DNA of 64,000 nt from Terriglobia bacterium. GTDB lineage: Bacteria; Acidobacteriota; Terriglobia; Terriglobales; Acidobacteriaceae. The position numbers and the translations under genes are program-made. Numbering within the stretch: the first letter of the stretch is position 1; each line of letters opens with the position of its first letter. Where the stretch lies: positions 248,001 to 312,000 of the forward strand of contig JAIQGE010000006.1 in the NCBI GenBank assembly GCA_020072815.1, read 5' to 3'. Below are positions 15,224 through 23,963 of the stretch, in pieces. Below the pieces are notes generated by a model. That model made no database searches and was not told the origin of the DNA. It saw only the letters and a list, made by a program, of their open reading frames with translations.

Positions 15224-15255
15224 AAAGGAGATGCTTGAATCGCATCTCCTTTTTG
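15224..15255. terminator. Bidirectional intrinsic terminator
   Basis: An 11-bp perfect stem (aaaggagatgc / gcatctccttt, 15224-15234 with 15242-15252) with a 7-nt loop ends in a T-run on the plus strand and an A-run on the other side. It lies between the convergent tonB and dksA-like genes and can serve both. Confidence 0.85.
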
Positions 15256-15292
15256 TTTGGCAAAAATGTTTGATCCCGACTCGCGCGCTTCG

Positions 15293-15694
15293 TTATTCGC
15301 GAGCCTCTTCCAGTTGGCCTTTTTCTTTTTTCTCCTGGCACTCAATGCAGTAGCGCGTCCAGGGAACGGCCTCCAGACGCTTGGCGTTGATCTCATTGCC
15401 GCAGCTGATGCAGTCGCCAAAGCTGCCTTCGCGGATGCGCGACAGCGCGTTCTCCACCATCTGCAGGAGCTGGCGTTCGTTATTGCTCTGGGAGAACAGG
15501 AACTCCTTGGTGTAAGAGTTCGCGGCGCGATCAGCAATGTCCTGCGCGGAGTCCTGGTCCGCGGTGCGGCCATCTTCTTCGGTCCGCGTGACCGTCTTGC
15601 GCAAGACCTGCTGGCGCTCTTCTAGTCTCTTTTTAAAGCTGTCCAGTTTCTTCTTGTCCATGGGTTTCGATAAGCCATTCATCTTAGCCGTCAT
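15293..15694 (-). CDS. DksA/TraR-type zinc-finger regulator
   Basis: 133 residues. The N-terminal half is a coiled coil (DKKKLDSFKKRLEERQQVL ...), the tip carries QDIADRA, matching the DxxDxA signature at the DksA coiled-coil tip, and the C-terminus is a four-cysteine zinc finger (C95-x2-C98-x17-C116-x2-C119). DksA binds the RNA polymerase secondary channel and cooperates with ppGpp to change initiation. The protein is shorter than E. coli DksA (151 residues), a normal size for this phylum. The start at 15694 or the internal ATG at residue 5 or 12 cannot be decided from the ribosome binding sites. It is convergent with tonB and shares its terminator. Confidence 0.9.
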   Translation of the reverse strand: MTAKMNGLSKPMDKKKLDSFKKRLEERQQVLRKTVTRTEEDGRTADQDSAQDIADRAANSYTKEFLFSQSNNERQLLQMVENALSRIREGSFGDCISCGNEINAKRLEAVPWTRYCIECQEKKEKGQLEEARE

Positions 15695-15765
15695 AGGAAT
15701 ATACCGTCAAATCTTTGAGCGACCCAATTAGATGCTCGCCAGAGGCGCTTCGTCGCCGCAGTCGG

Positions 15766-15804
15766 AAAAAGGAAAAAGAAAAAGCGGCTCGGTGAGAGCC
15801 GCTT
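15766..15804 (-). terminator. Intrinsic terminator
   Basis: On the minus strand, aagcggctc pairs with gagccgctt (15782-15790 with 15796-15804, 5-nt loop) and is followed by a T-rich run (complement of ggaaaaaggaaaaagaaaaa). It ends minus-strand transcription arriving from above 15840, before the dksA-like gene. Confidence 0.75.
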
Positions 15805-15835
15805 CACAAAGAGGCAAGGAGGGAGGGAGTTCTTC

Positions 15836-15922
15836 TCAGGAAAGGCGATGCAAGATGTCGAGGCTGACGCCAGGACGCTTGAGAACGAGAAATCGTATAG
15901 CTTGGAAGAGTCTTGAAGTCAT
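15836..15922 (-). CDS. Candidate 28-residue small protein
   Basis: A short minus-strand frame ATG (15922) to TGA (15836), encoding MTSRLFQAIRFLVLKRPG... and ending HRLS, with an amphipathic basic helix look. It stands in the 450-bp gap between the NtrC-type regulator and the terminator at 15766, and its stop lies about 30 bases before that hairpin. A weak GAGG lies about 16 bases before the ATG, too far for an ideal ribosome binding site. The codon usage cannot be judged at this length, so this may be untranslated RNA (an sRNA or the regulator's 3' UTR). Confidence 0.3.
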   Translation of the reverse strand: MTSRLFQAIRFLVLKRPGVSLDILHRLS

Positions 15923-16146
15923 TTGCACAATTATGCGGCCTCTTTTTGTTGCCCTACCTAGTGCAAGTCAAAAACCATAATCCAGTGTGATCTCATGTGG
16001 AAAGGTTGGCCACAATAACAACTGCAATTCTTTGTTGGCTTTAGAGTGGGAACAGAATTGAAAAATGGCCTAAACCGACAGCTTAATCGGATGATTAAAC
16101 AATAAGAAAAATGGCATCAATGTGCCACTATTAATCAATTGGGTTC
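15923..16146. other. AT-rich gap with no recognised feature
   Basis: AT-rich sequence between the candidate small frame and the end of the NtrC-type regulator. It has no open frame of note and no clear promoter. It may be the regulator's 3' untranslated region, read through to the terminator at 15766. Confidence 0.4.
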
Positions 16147-17586
16147 TTATTTTGTGGCCTTAACAGGTTCGTCCATCGCCTTCAGTTTGTTCAGCAATGC
16201 CTTGTAACTGATCTTGAGGATCTTTGCCGCCTGGCGACGGTTCCACTTGGTTTGCGCCATCACGCGCTCAATGGCCTCACGCTCGGCCTGCATGGCGGCA
16301 CGCTTGCCGATCTCCAGCAGCGATGGCATCTCCAGCTCAGCAGCGGCAGTGGACGGCGCAGCCTGCACGGCATCTGGCGCGTCCGTCACCGGCGGCGCGG
16401 ACAGCGACGAAACAATGGGCTTGTGGGTGGAGAGTTCGCGGATGATCTGCGCCTCATTGCCCACGATCACGTATCGCTTCACCAGGTTTTCCAGCTCGCG
16501 GATGTTTCCCGGCCAGGCGTATTCCATCATGCGCGTCACCGCGTATTCGCTGAAACTGGGCGGACGCTTGCCGTAATGCTCGCTGTACTTGCTCAGGAAA
16601 TATTCCAGAAAGACCGGGATCTCCTCGCGGCGCTCGCGCAGCGGAGGGATATGAATGGTGATCACGTTCAGGCGATAGAACAGGTCTTCGCGGAACACGC
16701 CTTCTTCCACAGCGCGTTCCAGCGGCTTGTTGGTGGCGGCCAGCACGCGCACGTCAACCTGCACGTCGCGTTTACCGCCCAAGCGGGAGAACTCGTGGTC
16801 CTGAAGCACGTGCAGCAGCTTGGCCTGCAGCGCGGGATGCATCTCGCTGATTTCGTCCAGGAAAATAGTGCCGCCGTTGGCTTGCTCAAACTTGCCCAGC
16901 TTCTGCCGCGTGGCCCCGGTGAAGGCGCCGGGCTCATACCCGAACAGCTCGCTTTCCAGCAATTCATAGGGGATGGCCGCGCAGTTGACCTTGACGAAGG
17001 GTTTGTCGCGACGCGATGACTCGGCGTAAATCATGCGCGCCACCACTTCTTTTCCCGTGCCGCTTTCGCCCCGCACCAGCACTGTGGCTGTGGTGTCCGC
17101 CACCTGCTCGATGGTCATTTTTACTTCCATCATTTTGGGGCTGGTGCCGAACAGCATGGTGAAGTCGCTTTGCCGCCGGACTTGTTCACGCAGATGCGTG
17201 ACTTCCGAATAGAGCCGCTGGTTGTCCAGGACCTTGGAGATCCGCACGTCGAGTTCCTGCGTATCCACCGGCTTGCCGATGTAATCGTCGGCGCCGAGCT
17301 TGGAGGCCCGGAAGACCTGTTCCGGGTCCTTATTGGCGGAGAGCACCATCACTGATACCGTCGGCTTGATCTGCTTCAGCCGTTCCAGAATTTCTGTTCC
17401 AGACTGGCCGTTTACTGCCGTGTCCAACAAAACTAAGATGGGATCAAAACTGCGGAACACGCGCAGGGCCTCCTGGTCGGTGGAGGCCACCACGACTTCA
17501 AAATTTCTGTGGCCCAGGTGCGCGGCCAGGTACTTGGCCATGGCCAAATCCTCGTCCACGATCAGCACCCGGTTTTTCGGCTTCAT
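16147..17586 (-). CDS. NtrC-type sigma54 response regulator
   Basis: 479 residues in three parts. The receiver domain (residues 5-120) has the acidic pair DED (11-13), phospho-acceptor Asp55 in LVLLDTA, Ser84 and Lys106. The AAA+ domain (about 145-385) has Walker A GESGTGKE (174-181), the sigma54-contacting GAFTGA (221-226), and Walker B GGTIFLDEI. A Fis-type helix-turn-helix lies at the C-terminus (RRQAAKILKISYKALLNKL). It should activate sigma54 promoters once phosphorylated. ATG 17586 is chosen because AAGGGG lies about 8-10 bases before it; a start at 17604 is possible. No histidine kinase gene is adjacent. The upstream same-strand gene encodes a GvpL/F protein (174-bp gap). Confidence 0.93.
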   Translation of the reverse strand: MKPKNRVLIVDEDLAMAKYLAAHLGHRNFEVVVASTDQEALRVFRSFDPILVLLDTAVNGQSGTEILERLKQIKPTVSVMVLSANKDPEQVFRASKLGADDYIGKPVDTQELDVRISKVLDNQRLYSEVTHLREQVRRQSDFTMLFGTSPKMMEVKMTIEQVADTTATVLVRGESGTGKEVVARMIYAESSRRDKPFVKVNCAAIPYELLESELFGYEPGAFTGATRQKLGKFEQANGGTIFLDEISEMHPALQAKLLHVLQDHEFSRLGGKRDVQVDVRVLAATNKPLERAVEEGVFREDLFYRLNVITIHIPPLRERREEIPVFLEYFLSKYSEHYGKRPPSFSEYAVTRMMEYAWPGNIRELENLVKRYVIVGNEAQIIRELSTHKPIVSSLSAPPVTDAPDAVQAAPSTAAAELEMPSLLEIGKRAAMQAEREAIERVMAQTKWNRRQAAKILKISYKALLNKLKAMDEPVKATK

Positions 17587-17760
17587 TCTTAACCCCTTGG
17601 TCATGGACGGGTACGGCCTGGATCTAAGGCCTTTTCAACCCATAGAATGCACTTTGGTTCCACTTTAAGGCACACCGATGCCAAGCGTCAAGCTTGCGAT
17701 TGGTTGATGTGCAACCATATGTCGCGAAACGCGCCGATTACTACGGGTTGAGAGGGGACA

Positions 17761-18489
17761 CTAGGAAGAGCGCTTCCCGGTGATGAAGTGATAGGGCGGC
17801 CAGGGCCCGCTCATGACCACTTCCACGCCGGGTAGATGGCGGGTGGCCATCTGATATTTGTTTTGGTATTTTTCGACCTTTTTGTGGTCAATGAGGTGGG
17901 CGATATCAATGAGCATTCCGCCGGAATCTACTTTGCGGCAACAGACGTCCTGGTCCAGCGGATCAAAGATCTTGTGCACTTGGACGGAGAGCGCGCGTGC
18001 CTTGGTTTGCCGCTCACGCTGACGGACGGCCTTCTCGCGCAGCTTGGTCAGGTATTCGCTGCCCACGGAAGCCGGCAGCTCAATTTCCTCCAACGCCTGG
18101 CGCAAAGACCCGTCTTTCACCAGCAGCTTTAGGTGCATCTCGGCTTTGCCCTTGAGCTTGGTCACGCTTTCGCTGAACGCCTTGCGGTTCAAGCGGACAG
18201 CCCGGCGCAGGGCGTCATCATTGTCAAACACCGTACCAAAGCGGAATGGCAGCACGGTGGTGCGCTTGAAACATTCACTGACCACGTGCGCGTGCTGCAA
18301 CAGGGCCGTCTGGCCCAGATCGCCGGTGGGGATGTATTCACTTACGATGACGGAGAAATCTCCGCTGGGATAGGCAAAGGTCTGCGCGTCTGCGATACCT
18401 TTCAGGTCCTCTACGGGGACGGGACGACGAGCGCGAACGCCGTTCTGGAATGCCTGCTGCTCAATGATGCAGTACGCGTACCATGCCAT
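17761..18489 (-). CDS. GvpL/GvpF family protein (orphan)
   Basis: 242 residues from ATG 18489, set by AAGGAGAAG about eight bases upstream. Family hallmarks: N-terminal WYAYCIIE, VLPFRFGTVF in the middle, a long charged coiled-coil segment (KLREKAVRQRERQTKARAL), the conserved DIAHLIDHKKVEKY, and the C-terminal SGPWPPYHFI. GvpL/F proteins form ferredoxin-like two-domain folds and act in gas vesicle assembly, but the window contains no gvpA or other gas vesicle gene. Orphan GvpL/F proteins are common in non-vesiculated soil bacteria, where the function is unknown. The NtrC-type regulator follows on the same strand after 174 bp, possibly in one transcript. Confidence 0.88.
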   Translation of the reverse strand: MAWYAYCIIEQQAFQNGVRARRPVPVEDLKGIADAQTFAYPSGDFSVIVSEYIPTGDLGQTALLQHAHVVSECFKRTTVLPFRFGTVFDNDDALRRAVRLNRKAFSESVTKLKGKAEMHLKLLVKDGSLRQALEEIELPASVGSEYLTKLREKAVRQRERQTKARALSVQVHKIFDPLDQDVCCRKVDSGGMLIDIAHLIDHKKVEKYQNKYQMATRHLPGVEVVMSGPWPPYHFITGKRSS

Positions 18490-18878
18490 GGGGATGCTTC
18501 TCCTTGTCGAAGAGCCGGCCGGATTTTTAAATTGTGTAAACTGGGCGAAAAACGCGAAGAGCTTTTGATGAATTAGATTCTTCAGATCCATCAGGCGCCG
18601 GCGGGTTTTCCAGCGCTGAATTCATCCTATGATGTTACTTGGATAAATGCAACAACCACTGTGCACGAGGACTCAAAAGTTGCCTACGAAATAGGCCAAC
18701 GTCCTGTTGGCCATTGCCGTACAGGGCGTGTCCTCGAATGTGATATGCATTGAACGTCTTTGTTTTCATTCGCTTCGATCAGAATTGAAGAGTGTGGCGC
18801 CGTTCAGTGAACCTCAAATTCGCTTTTCTTGTTGACTTTCAGGTTGCTTCGTTGGCCCAGAGTTTCCCGTGGCAGTTG
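18490..18878. other. Gap without recognised genes
   Basis: About 390 bp between two minus-strand genes. It holds only scattered stops and one short hairpin (ggccaacgtcctgttggcc around 18692). It should contain the GvpL/F promoter, which I could not place. Confidence 0.4.
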
Positions 18879-19376
18879 TTAAGGTGGAGTCGTTCCTGAC
18901 TTCCTAGTGCCTGGGTTCAGATTCGTTGAGATGATTTCGATCTCGCGATCTGAGGCCCATCGGTAAACGATTTCGATCCGCCGTCCGATCGAAGCCTCCA
19001 GAAATTCCTTTTCGGAAACGATGGTATAGCGGGGGCCAAACTTCCTGAACCTTTCCTGCTCGGCGCGGGCAAGAGAAGCGGGAGTACGTCCCGGCGTCTG
19101 ATTGAAATTATCGATCGAGTAAGAGACGCGAAATTCTCCTTCCTCTTTTTGCCAGCGCTCCAGAGGGCGCGACCTGCCCTCGGCATCCACATAGGTCGTC
19201 TGGTCTTGGCCGAATCGAATGTGCTGCTTATCCACAACCACCCCGGTGGTATGGCGGGCCATCTTGTGCTCAAGCAATTCGGTTTCCCAGTGACGAATCA
19301 AGGCGCGCCCGGCTATTACCGCAATGAGGCCGGCTACAACCAGGGCGGCCGAATAGAGGAGGATCCTTTTAGCCAT
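18879..19376 (-). CDS. Membrane-anchored hypothetical protein
   Basis: 165 residues with one N-terminal membrane span (RILLYSAALVVAGLIAVIAG) and a charged extracytoplasmic part. The region FGQDQTTYVDAEGRSRPLERWQKEEGEFRVSYSIDNF resembles small DUF3592-like beta-rich extracytoplasmic domains in feel only; I do not recognise a family. The gene starts 63 bp downstream of glnS on the same strand and probably shares its transcript. No clear ribosome binding site is visible (AAAGAAAAG nearby). GC content is lower than in glnS. Confidence 0.7.
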   Translation of the reverse strand: MAKRILLYSAALVVAGLIAVIAGRALIRHWETELLEHKMARHTTGVVVDKQHIRFGQDQTTYVDAEGRSRPLERWQKEEGEFRVSYSIDNFNQTPGRTPASLARAEQERFRKFGPRYTIVSEKEFLEASIGRRIEIVYRWASDREIEIISTNLNPGTRKSGTTPP

Positions 19377-19439
19377 GCTTTTCTTTGCCCCGCACTATTT
19401 GCGGCCGATCTTGCTGTCATCCTCCGCGTCCTCTACGGT

Positions 19440-21200
19440 TCAAGCTTTTGCTTTGGCTGGCGGCTGATTGCTGACGGCCGATTGCTTCTTCTCCACCTTG
19501 GCCCATGTGTCCTTGAGCGCTACGGTGCGATTGAACACCAGCTTGCCGGGAGTGCTGTCGCGGTCCACGCAGAAGTACCCCAGCCGTTCAAACTGGTAGC
19601 GATCGCCAGGCTTAGCGCCGGCCAGCGAAGGTTCCAGCTTGGCGTCGCGCACCGTTTCCAGGGAATTGGGATTCAGGTTCACGGTAAAGTCCTGGCCTTC
19701 CGGCACGTCAGCCGGATCGGGATTGGAGAACAGGTTGTCGTAGATCCGCACTTCGGCGTCAATCGCATGCGCCGCCGACACCCAGTGGATCGTGGACTTC
19801 ACTTTGCGTCCGTCCGGCGCGTTGCCGCCGCGCGTGGCCGGGTCATAGGTGCAATGGACTTCGACGACATCGCCCTGGGCGTTCTTCACCACGCTTTGCG
19901 CGGTGATGAAGTAGCCGTAGCGCAAACGCACTTCTTTCCCCGGCGACAGGCGGAAGTAGCCCTTGGGCGGGACTTCGCGAAAATCGTCGTGCTCGATGTA
20001 GAGCGTCTTGGAAAACGGCACCTTGCGCTTGCCCGCGCTCTCGTCTTCCGGATTGTTGACGGCGTCCATCTCCTCCGTCTGGCCTTCCGGATAGTTGTCA
20101 ATCACCACCTTGAGCGGCCTAAGCACGGCCATCACCCGCAGCGCGCGTTTGTTCAGGTCTTCGCGGACAAAATGCTCCAGCATGGCCAGCTCAATGGTGC
20201 CGTTGGTCTTGGTCACGCCGATGTTGGCGCAAAAATTCCGCATGGCTTCCGGCGTATAGCCCCGGCGGCGGATACCGCACAGCGTGGGCATACGCGGGTC
20301 GTCCCACCCGCTCACGTTCCCGTTCTGCACCAACTGCAGCAGCTTGCGTTTGCTCAGCAGAGTGTAGGTGAGGTTGAGGCGGTCAAATTCAATCTGCTGG
20401 CTGGGGAAGATGCCCAGTGACTGTATGAACCAGTTGTACAGCGGACGATGGTCCTCAAACTCCAGCGTGCACATGGAGTGGGTGATCTTCTCCAGCGAAT
20501 CCGATTGCCCGTGCGCGTAATCGTACGTGGGATAGATGCACCACTTGTCGCCCGTGCGATGGTGCTCGGCGTGGACGACGCGGTACATCACCGGGTCGCG
20601 CATGTTCATGTTGGGCGACGCCATGTCAATCTTGGCGCGCAGCGTGCGCGAACCGTCCGGGAACTCGCCTTTGCGCATGCGATCGAACAGATCAAGGTTC
20701 TCTTCCACGCTGCGGTCGCGATAAGGACTGGACTTGCCCGGCTCGGTGAGCGTGCCGCGATACTGGCGCACTTCGTCGGCGTTCAGGTCGCAGACGTAGG
20801 CTTTGCCGGCCTTGATCAGTTGCACCGCCCAGTCATAGAGTTGCTGGAAGTAGTCGGAGGCGTAGAGCAGGTTCTCCCATTGAAAGCCCAGCCACCGGAC
20901 GTCTTCCTGGATGGACTCGACATACTCGGTTTCTTCCTTCTCCGGATTGGTGTCATCAAAGCGCAGGTTGGTGCCGCCGCCGAACTCGTCCGCCAGGCCA
21001 AAATCCAGGCAGATGGCCTTGGCGTGGCCAATGTGCAGATATCCGTTGGGCTCGGGAGGGAAGCGCGTCCACACCCGGCGGTTGTACTTGTTGGTCTTCA
21101 GGTCCTCGATGAAGATTTCGCGCATGAAATTCGACGGCCGGACATTCTCCGCCGCCGGCGAGGCAGGCACGCCTTTCGGGCTCTCGTTGGCTTCGCTCAT
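19440..21200 (-). CDS. glnS: Glutaminyl-tRNA synthetase
   Basis: 586-residue class I aminoacyl-tRNA synthetase that charges tRNA-Gln with glutamine. The Rossmann catalytic core has HIGH at residues 56-59 ([19 protein letters not shown]), KMSKS-type loop SKRK at 283-286 ([10 protein letters not shown]), and [13 protein letters not shown] and [12 protein letters not shown], typical of GlnRS rather than GluRS. The C-terminal part (about 340-560) is the tRNA anticodon-binding double beta barrel. Length fits bacterial GlnRS (about 550). The last 15 residues ([14 protein letters not shown]) are encoded by a 7-bp phased repeat and are probably a tail without function. Presence of GlnRS implies direct Gln charging rather than only the GatCAB route. 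Confidence 0.97.
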   Translation of the reverse strand: MSEANESPKGVPASPAAENVRPSNFMREIFIEDLKTNKYNRRVWTRFPPEPNGYLHIGHAKAICLDFGLADEFGGGTNLRFDDTNPEKEETEYVESIQEDVRWLGFQWENLLYASDYFQQLYDWAVQLIKAGKAYVCDLNADEVRQYRGTLTEPGKSSPYRDRSVEENLDLFDRMRKGEFPDGSRTLRAKIDMASPNMNMRDPVMYRVVHAEHHRTGDKWCIYPTYDYAHGQSDSLEKITHSMCTLEFEDHRPLYNWFIQSLGIFPSQQIEFDRLNLTYTLLSKRKLLQLVQNGNVSGWDDPRMPTLCGIRRRGYTPEAMRNFCANIGVTKTNGTIELAMLEHFVREDLNKRALRVMAVLRPLKVVIDNYPEGQTEEMDAVNNPEDESAGKRKVPFSKTLYIEHDDFREVPPKGYFRLSPGKEVRLRYGYFITAQSVVKNAQGDVVEVHCTYDPATRGGNAPDGRKVKSTIHWVSAAHAIDAEVRIYDNLFSNPDPADVPEGQDFTVNLNPNSLETVRDAKLEPSLAGAKPGDRYQFERLGYFCVDRDSTPGKLVFNRTVALKDTWAKVEKKQSAVSNQPPAKAKA

Positions 21201-21331
21201 ATCTCTATATCTTAAAGGTATATCTTAAAAGCTTTTTCTGTCCCTGCCCGGACGCTCGTGTGCACAGCCGTCCCCGGATCTGCTATCTCTCGCTTCCCAA
21301 ATTGTCAAACTTGGCAATCTTGGCAATTCTC

Positions 21332-21766
21332 TCAGTACGCCATGCCCTCGGCCAGAAACAGCGGCCCGGGTTTCTGGCCTTCGGCCGCGGCCTTGATGCG
21401 GAACAAGAGTCCTCCCCACGACGTGGTGCAACTGACGAAGTAGTCGGACTCCGCGGCCCAGTCTGCGTGGGTGAAGCGCAGCAAAGTATTGGCGCCGGTT
21501 GCTTGCAGCTTAAAGCTCAGCCGAGTGCCGGCCCATTCTTTTCCGGATTCGCAAAGCCACTCGGCCTCGCCCGGCGCGGCGAGGCGCAGCGGCTTCAGGC
21601 GGTAAACGGTATTGCGTTTGAAGAAGCCCAGCTCCACTTTGCCTTCTGGCAAGGAGTCGGTAACATCCTCCGCCCACCATTGCCGGAAGCCCTTTCCGGT
21701 AGCGATCAGGGAATAAATCTTGTCCGCGGGAGCTGCAATAGAGATTGCGTGCTTGATGTCTGCCAT
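21332..21766 (-). CDS. SRPBCC (AHSA1/START-like) domain protein
   Basis: 144 residues, one SRPBCC fold with a deep hydrophobic cavity that binds small lipidic ligands. Start at ATG 21766 with GGGAGG about six bases upstream; the longer frame to 21862 is unlikely. Family features: N-terminal HAISIAAPADKIYSLIATGKGFRQWW, the glycine-aspartate turn EGKVELGFF, a central beta sheet (TVYRLKPLRL, RLSFKLQ), and a C-terminal helix with LLFRIKAAAEGQKPGPL. The DHG-type proteins act in polyketide or stress pathways, but no partner is adjacent here, so role is unknown. Confidence 0.85.
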   Translation of the reverse strand: MADIKHAISIAAPADKIYSLIATGKGFRQWWAEDVTDSLPEGKVELGFFKRNTVYRLKPLRLAAPGEAEWLCESGKEWAGTRLSFKLQATGANTLLRFTHADWAAESDYFVSCTTSWGGLLFRIKAAAEGQKPGPLFLAEGMAY

Positions 21767-21862
21767 GGGGCGCCTCCCTGTAGCACGAAGCTGTCGCGGG
21801 AAAAGGATCTCGCACCTCCGGGATTTCACTCTAGTGTCAAAGCCCTGGCGCGAAGTGCCCAC

Positions 21863-22744
21863 TCACTTCTTCCTTACATAGATGAGATCGTAAGCCACCG
21901 CCCAGGTCTTGCCGCCGTCCGTGGACATCTCACCCAGTTGCCGGACTTTGTCCGGACTGAGCTTGGTGAAGGTCATCTTGCGGTCAACTTTGCCGTTTTG
22001 TGCGCCGGCTTCGGCCAGATAGCGCATCTCGCCGTCCACCACTTCGCCGACGTACAGCGTGGCCCGGCCGGAAGTGTCCACCCAGTACTGCTGCCACTTC
22101 TTCATCACCGGGTTGTAGATGTTGAGACTTTTGCCGTCCAGGCCGCCGCCGCTCCAGTTTTCCAGGACCACGCAGCCGCTTAGGATTTTCTGGATGCTGC
22201 TGTTGCCGGCATGCTGCCCTTGCGGCGTTTGCACGTCCCACTCGCCTACCCAGTAATCAAATTGCTTGTTGACTTCAGAGGTGTCACAAGGCGCGGCATT
22301 CTTTTGGACAGCCGCCACCACGGCCTGGAATCGCGCTGCGTTTTTCAGCGCAGCGAAGTCAGGGTCCTGCTGCAGCTGCGCCGGTCCCGCATAGCCCATC
22401 GCGGGAAGCTTCTCCAGCCAGGTGAGCGCGGCATCTGTGCTTCCCGCGCGCGCCAGAGCCGCTGCCGTGTTGTAAGTGCTGATTACCGGCAAGTACTTGA
22501 GTTCCGCTGCGCGCTGGAAGGCTGGGGCGGCGTCGGCAAACTTGTCTTGCGAATAGAGCGACATGGCAAGTTGATACCATGCGTGGCCATCCTGCGGGTT
22601 GGCCGCGATGAGCTTCTGGTATTCCGCGGCGGCCTTTGCCCAGTCCTGGGCCTTGAAAGCGGAGTCCGCTGATGAAGGGCCCTGGGCCGAAGCTTGTAAG
22701 ACGGCCATGCTTACGGCCAAAAGACACCACACCACTCTGCGCAT
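21863..22744 (-). CDS. Secreted TPR protein with C-terminal lipocalin-like domain
   Basis: 293 residues. A signal peptide (VVWCLLAVSMAVLQASAQ) is followed by two or three TPR-like repeats (residues about 25-130: AFKAQDWAKAAAEYQKLIAANPQDGHAWYQLA), and a C-terminal domain starting FDYWVGEWDVQTPQG (about residue 165) which resembles the DUF1579-type lipocalin-like fold (W-x-x-G-E-W-D). The domain contains LENWSGGGLDGKSLNIYNPVMKKWQQYW, a conserved lipocalin-like aromatic pattern. The TPR would mediate protein contacts and the lipocalin-like barrel could bind a lipid. I found no partner. It ends 96 bp before the SRPBCC gene on the same strand. Confidence 0.75.
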   Translation of the reverse strand: MRRVVWCLLAVSMAVLQASAQGPSSADSAFKAQDWAKAAAEYQKLIAANPQDGHAWYQLAMSLYSQDKFADAAPAFQRAAELKYLPVISTYNTAAALARAGSTDAALTWLEKLPAMGYAGPAQLQQDPDFAALKNAARFQAVVAAVQKNAAPCDTSEVNKQFDYWVGEWDVQTPQGQHAGNSSIQKILSGCVVLENWSGGGLDGKSLNIYNPVMKKWQQYWVDTSGRATLYVGEVVDGEMRYLAEAGAQNGKVDRKMTFTKLSPDKVRQLGEMSTDGGKTWAVAYDLIYVRKK

Positions 22745-22994
22745 CGCTGTCAGACCTCGCGTTCAATAGACGCAGGACGGCAGCAAGGGCGAGCAATCGC
22801 GGCCCAAGAAAATGACGTTTGGACGGGCTGCAATGACGCCGGGGTCTAAACGTCTCCCAACAAAACTTCATCAATCAACAGGCGCGAGTTTGGCTGACCC
22901 GGGGTTAAATCGTGACGTGGTTGTCCCGAGCGAGCGCAAACTCCCGGTTCCAGCGAACCACGGCTCGACGGGTCTCAACACAGGAGCCACTCCA

Positions 22995-23792
22995 ATGTTT
23001 ACCACTTCGAACCCATCGGCGAAACTTCTGGCTGTCTTCGCCGCCATCCTCACCACCGGGAGCTGCCTGGCGCAAGATAGCACGGCGGCCCCAGCGCAAA
23101 CGCCTTCCACTGTGCAAGCCAACCCGCAGAACGAGCAGCAGCTACCGGCTTCTGCGCCCAAGACCATCACCGTCCCGGCCGGCACGCGGATTTCTCTAGT
23201 TGTGGCGCGGCCGATGCGCATAAAACACGCACGGGAAGGTGACAGCGTTTATCTACAGACGGCTTTTCCGGTGATTGCCGGAAACAAGATGGTGATCCCG
23301 CCGGGGACCTACGTTCAGGGCCTGATTCAAAAGGTCAATCGCCGCGACACCACCTATCGCGTCCTCGAATTTGAAATGGCCTCCGCCAGCATCATTTTTA
23401 GCAACGGCTACACTGTGCCCATTTACGGGACACAGTACGTGCAGCCGACGGTGGCGCGACACTCTCCGCCAAAGCACAAGAACAACGATTCTGTTCCGGT
23501 GATGGCCGCCACCGGCGCGCCGGCTCCGCCGTCTCTGCCTCCGCTGCCGGGGTTCGGCGACGGCCCGCGCAACGCGATGATCGGCCTGGGCGTGGCTGCC
23601 GCCGCAGGACTGGTTTTTATAGGCGTGATGGCCTCCCGCAGTCCAGGGCCGCTCATGCACGCGGGGACGCCCATGGAAATGGTGCTGGCGGGCCCGCTGG
23701 TGCTCGACGCTGACCAAGTGGCTGCCGCCATCGCGATGTATAACGGACAGGTTCCGGTCCAGCCGCCCGTGCCTTATCCCGTGCCTTATTAA
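22995..23792 (+). CDS. Secreted VirB10/TrbI-like protein
   Basis: 265 residues. ATG 22995 has AGGAG about eight bases upstream. Signal peptide FAAILTTGSCLAQ. The domain at about residues 65-145 (ITVPAGTRISLVVARPMRIKHAREGDSVYLQTAFPVIAGNKMVIPPGTYVQGLI) resembles the beta-barrel of VirB10/TrbI/ComB10, the type IV secretion inner-to-outer membrane bridge, where the barrel sits at the outer membrane. The N-terminal inner-membrane anchor of VirB10 is missing here. A Pro-rich part and a C-terminal hydrophobic helix (LGVAAAAGLVFIGVMA) follow. No other secretion genes are near it. I treat it as a stand-alone envelope protein. Confidence 0.65.
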   Translation: MFTTSNPSAKLLAVFAAILTTGSCLAQDSTAAPAQTPSTVQANPQNEQQLPASAPKTITVPAGTRISLVVARPMRIKHAREGDSVYLQTAFPVIAGNKMVIPPGTYVQGLIQKVNRRDTTYRVLEFEMASASIIFSNGYTVPIYGTQYVQPTVARHSPPKHKNNDSVPVMAATGAPAPPSLPPLPGFGDGPRNAMIGLGVAAAAGLVFIGVMASRSPGPLMHAGTPMEMVLAGPLVLDADQVAAAIAMYNGQVPVQPPVPYPVPY

Positions 23793-23890
23793 GTTAGTTG
23801 TTGAGGGCTGCCAGCCGAGCGGCGAAAGAACGGCCTCATGCAATGAAAAAATCGGCGAATGGGATTTGGGTGATAGAAGGAACGGCGGGA

Positions 23891-23923
23891 ACTAAAAAAC
23901 CCTCCTGCGGTGAAGCAGGAGGG
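23891..23923 (-). terminator. Intrinsic terminator of the ompA-like gene
   Basis: ccctcctgc (23900-23908) pairs with gcaggaggg (23915-23923) with loop ggtgaa. On the minus strand the stem is followed by TTTTTTAG, forming a classical terminator just after the OmpA-like gene. Confidence 0.85.
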
Positions 23924-23963
23924 CAAGTTGGTCATTGAGCATTGAGGATGTTTATGCGCAAAC

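Noticed and set aside
15732-15980. 82-residue plus-strand open frame
   Set aside because: It runs through a terminator stem and the low-complexity run beside it. No domain is visible.
17761-18489. Gas vesicle gene cluster
   Set aside because: Only the single GvpL/F gene is present; no gvpA or accessory gene is seen in the window.
19219-19232. DnaA-box-like ttatccaca
   Set aside because: A single exact box lies inside a coding frame, with no cluster or dnaA/dnaN nearby, so it is not an origin.
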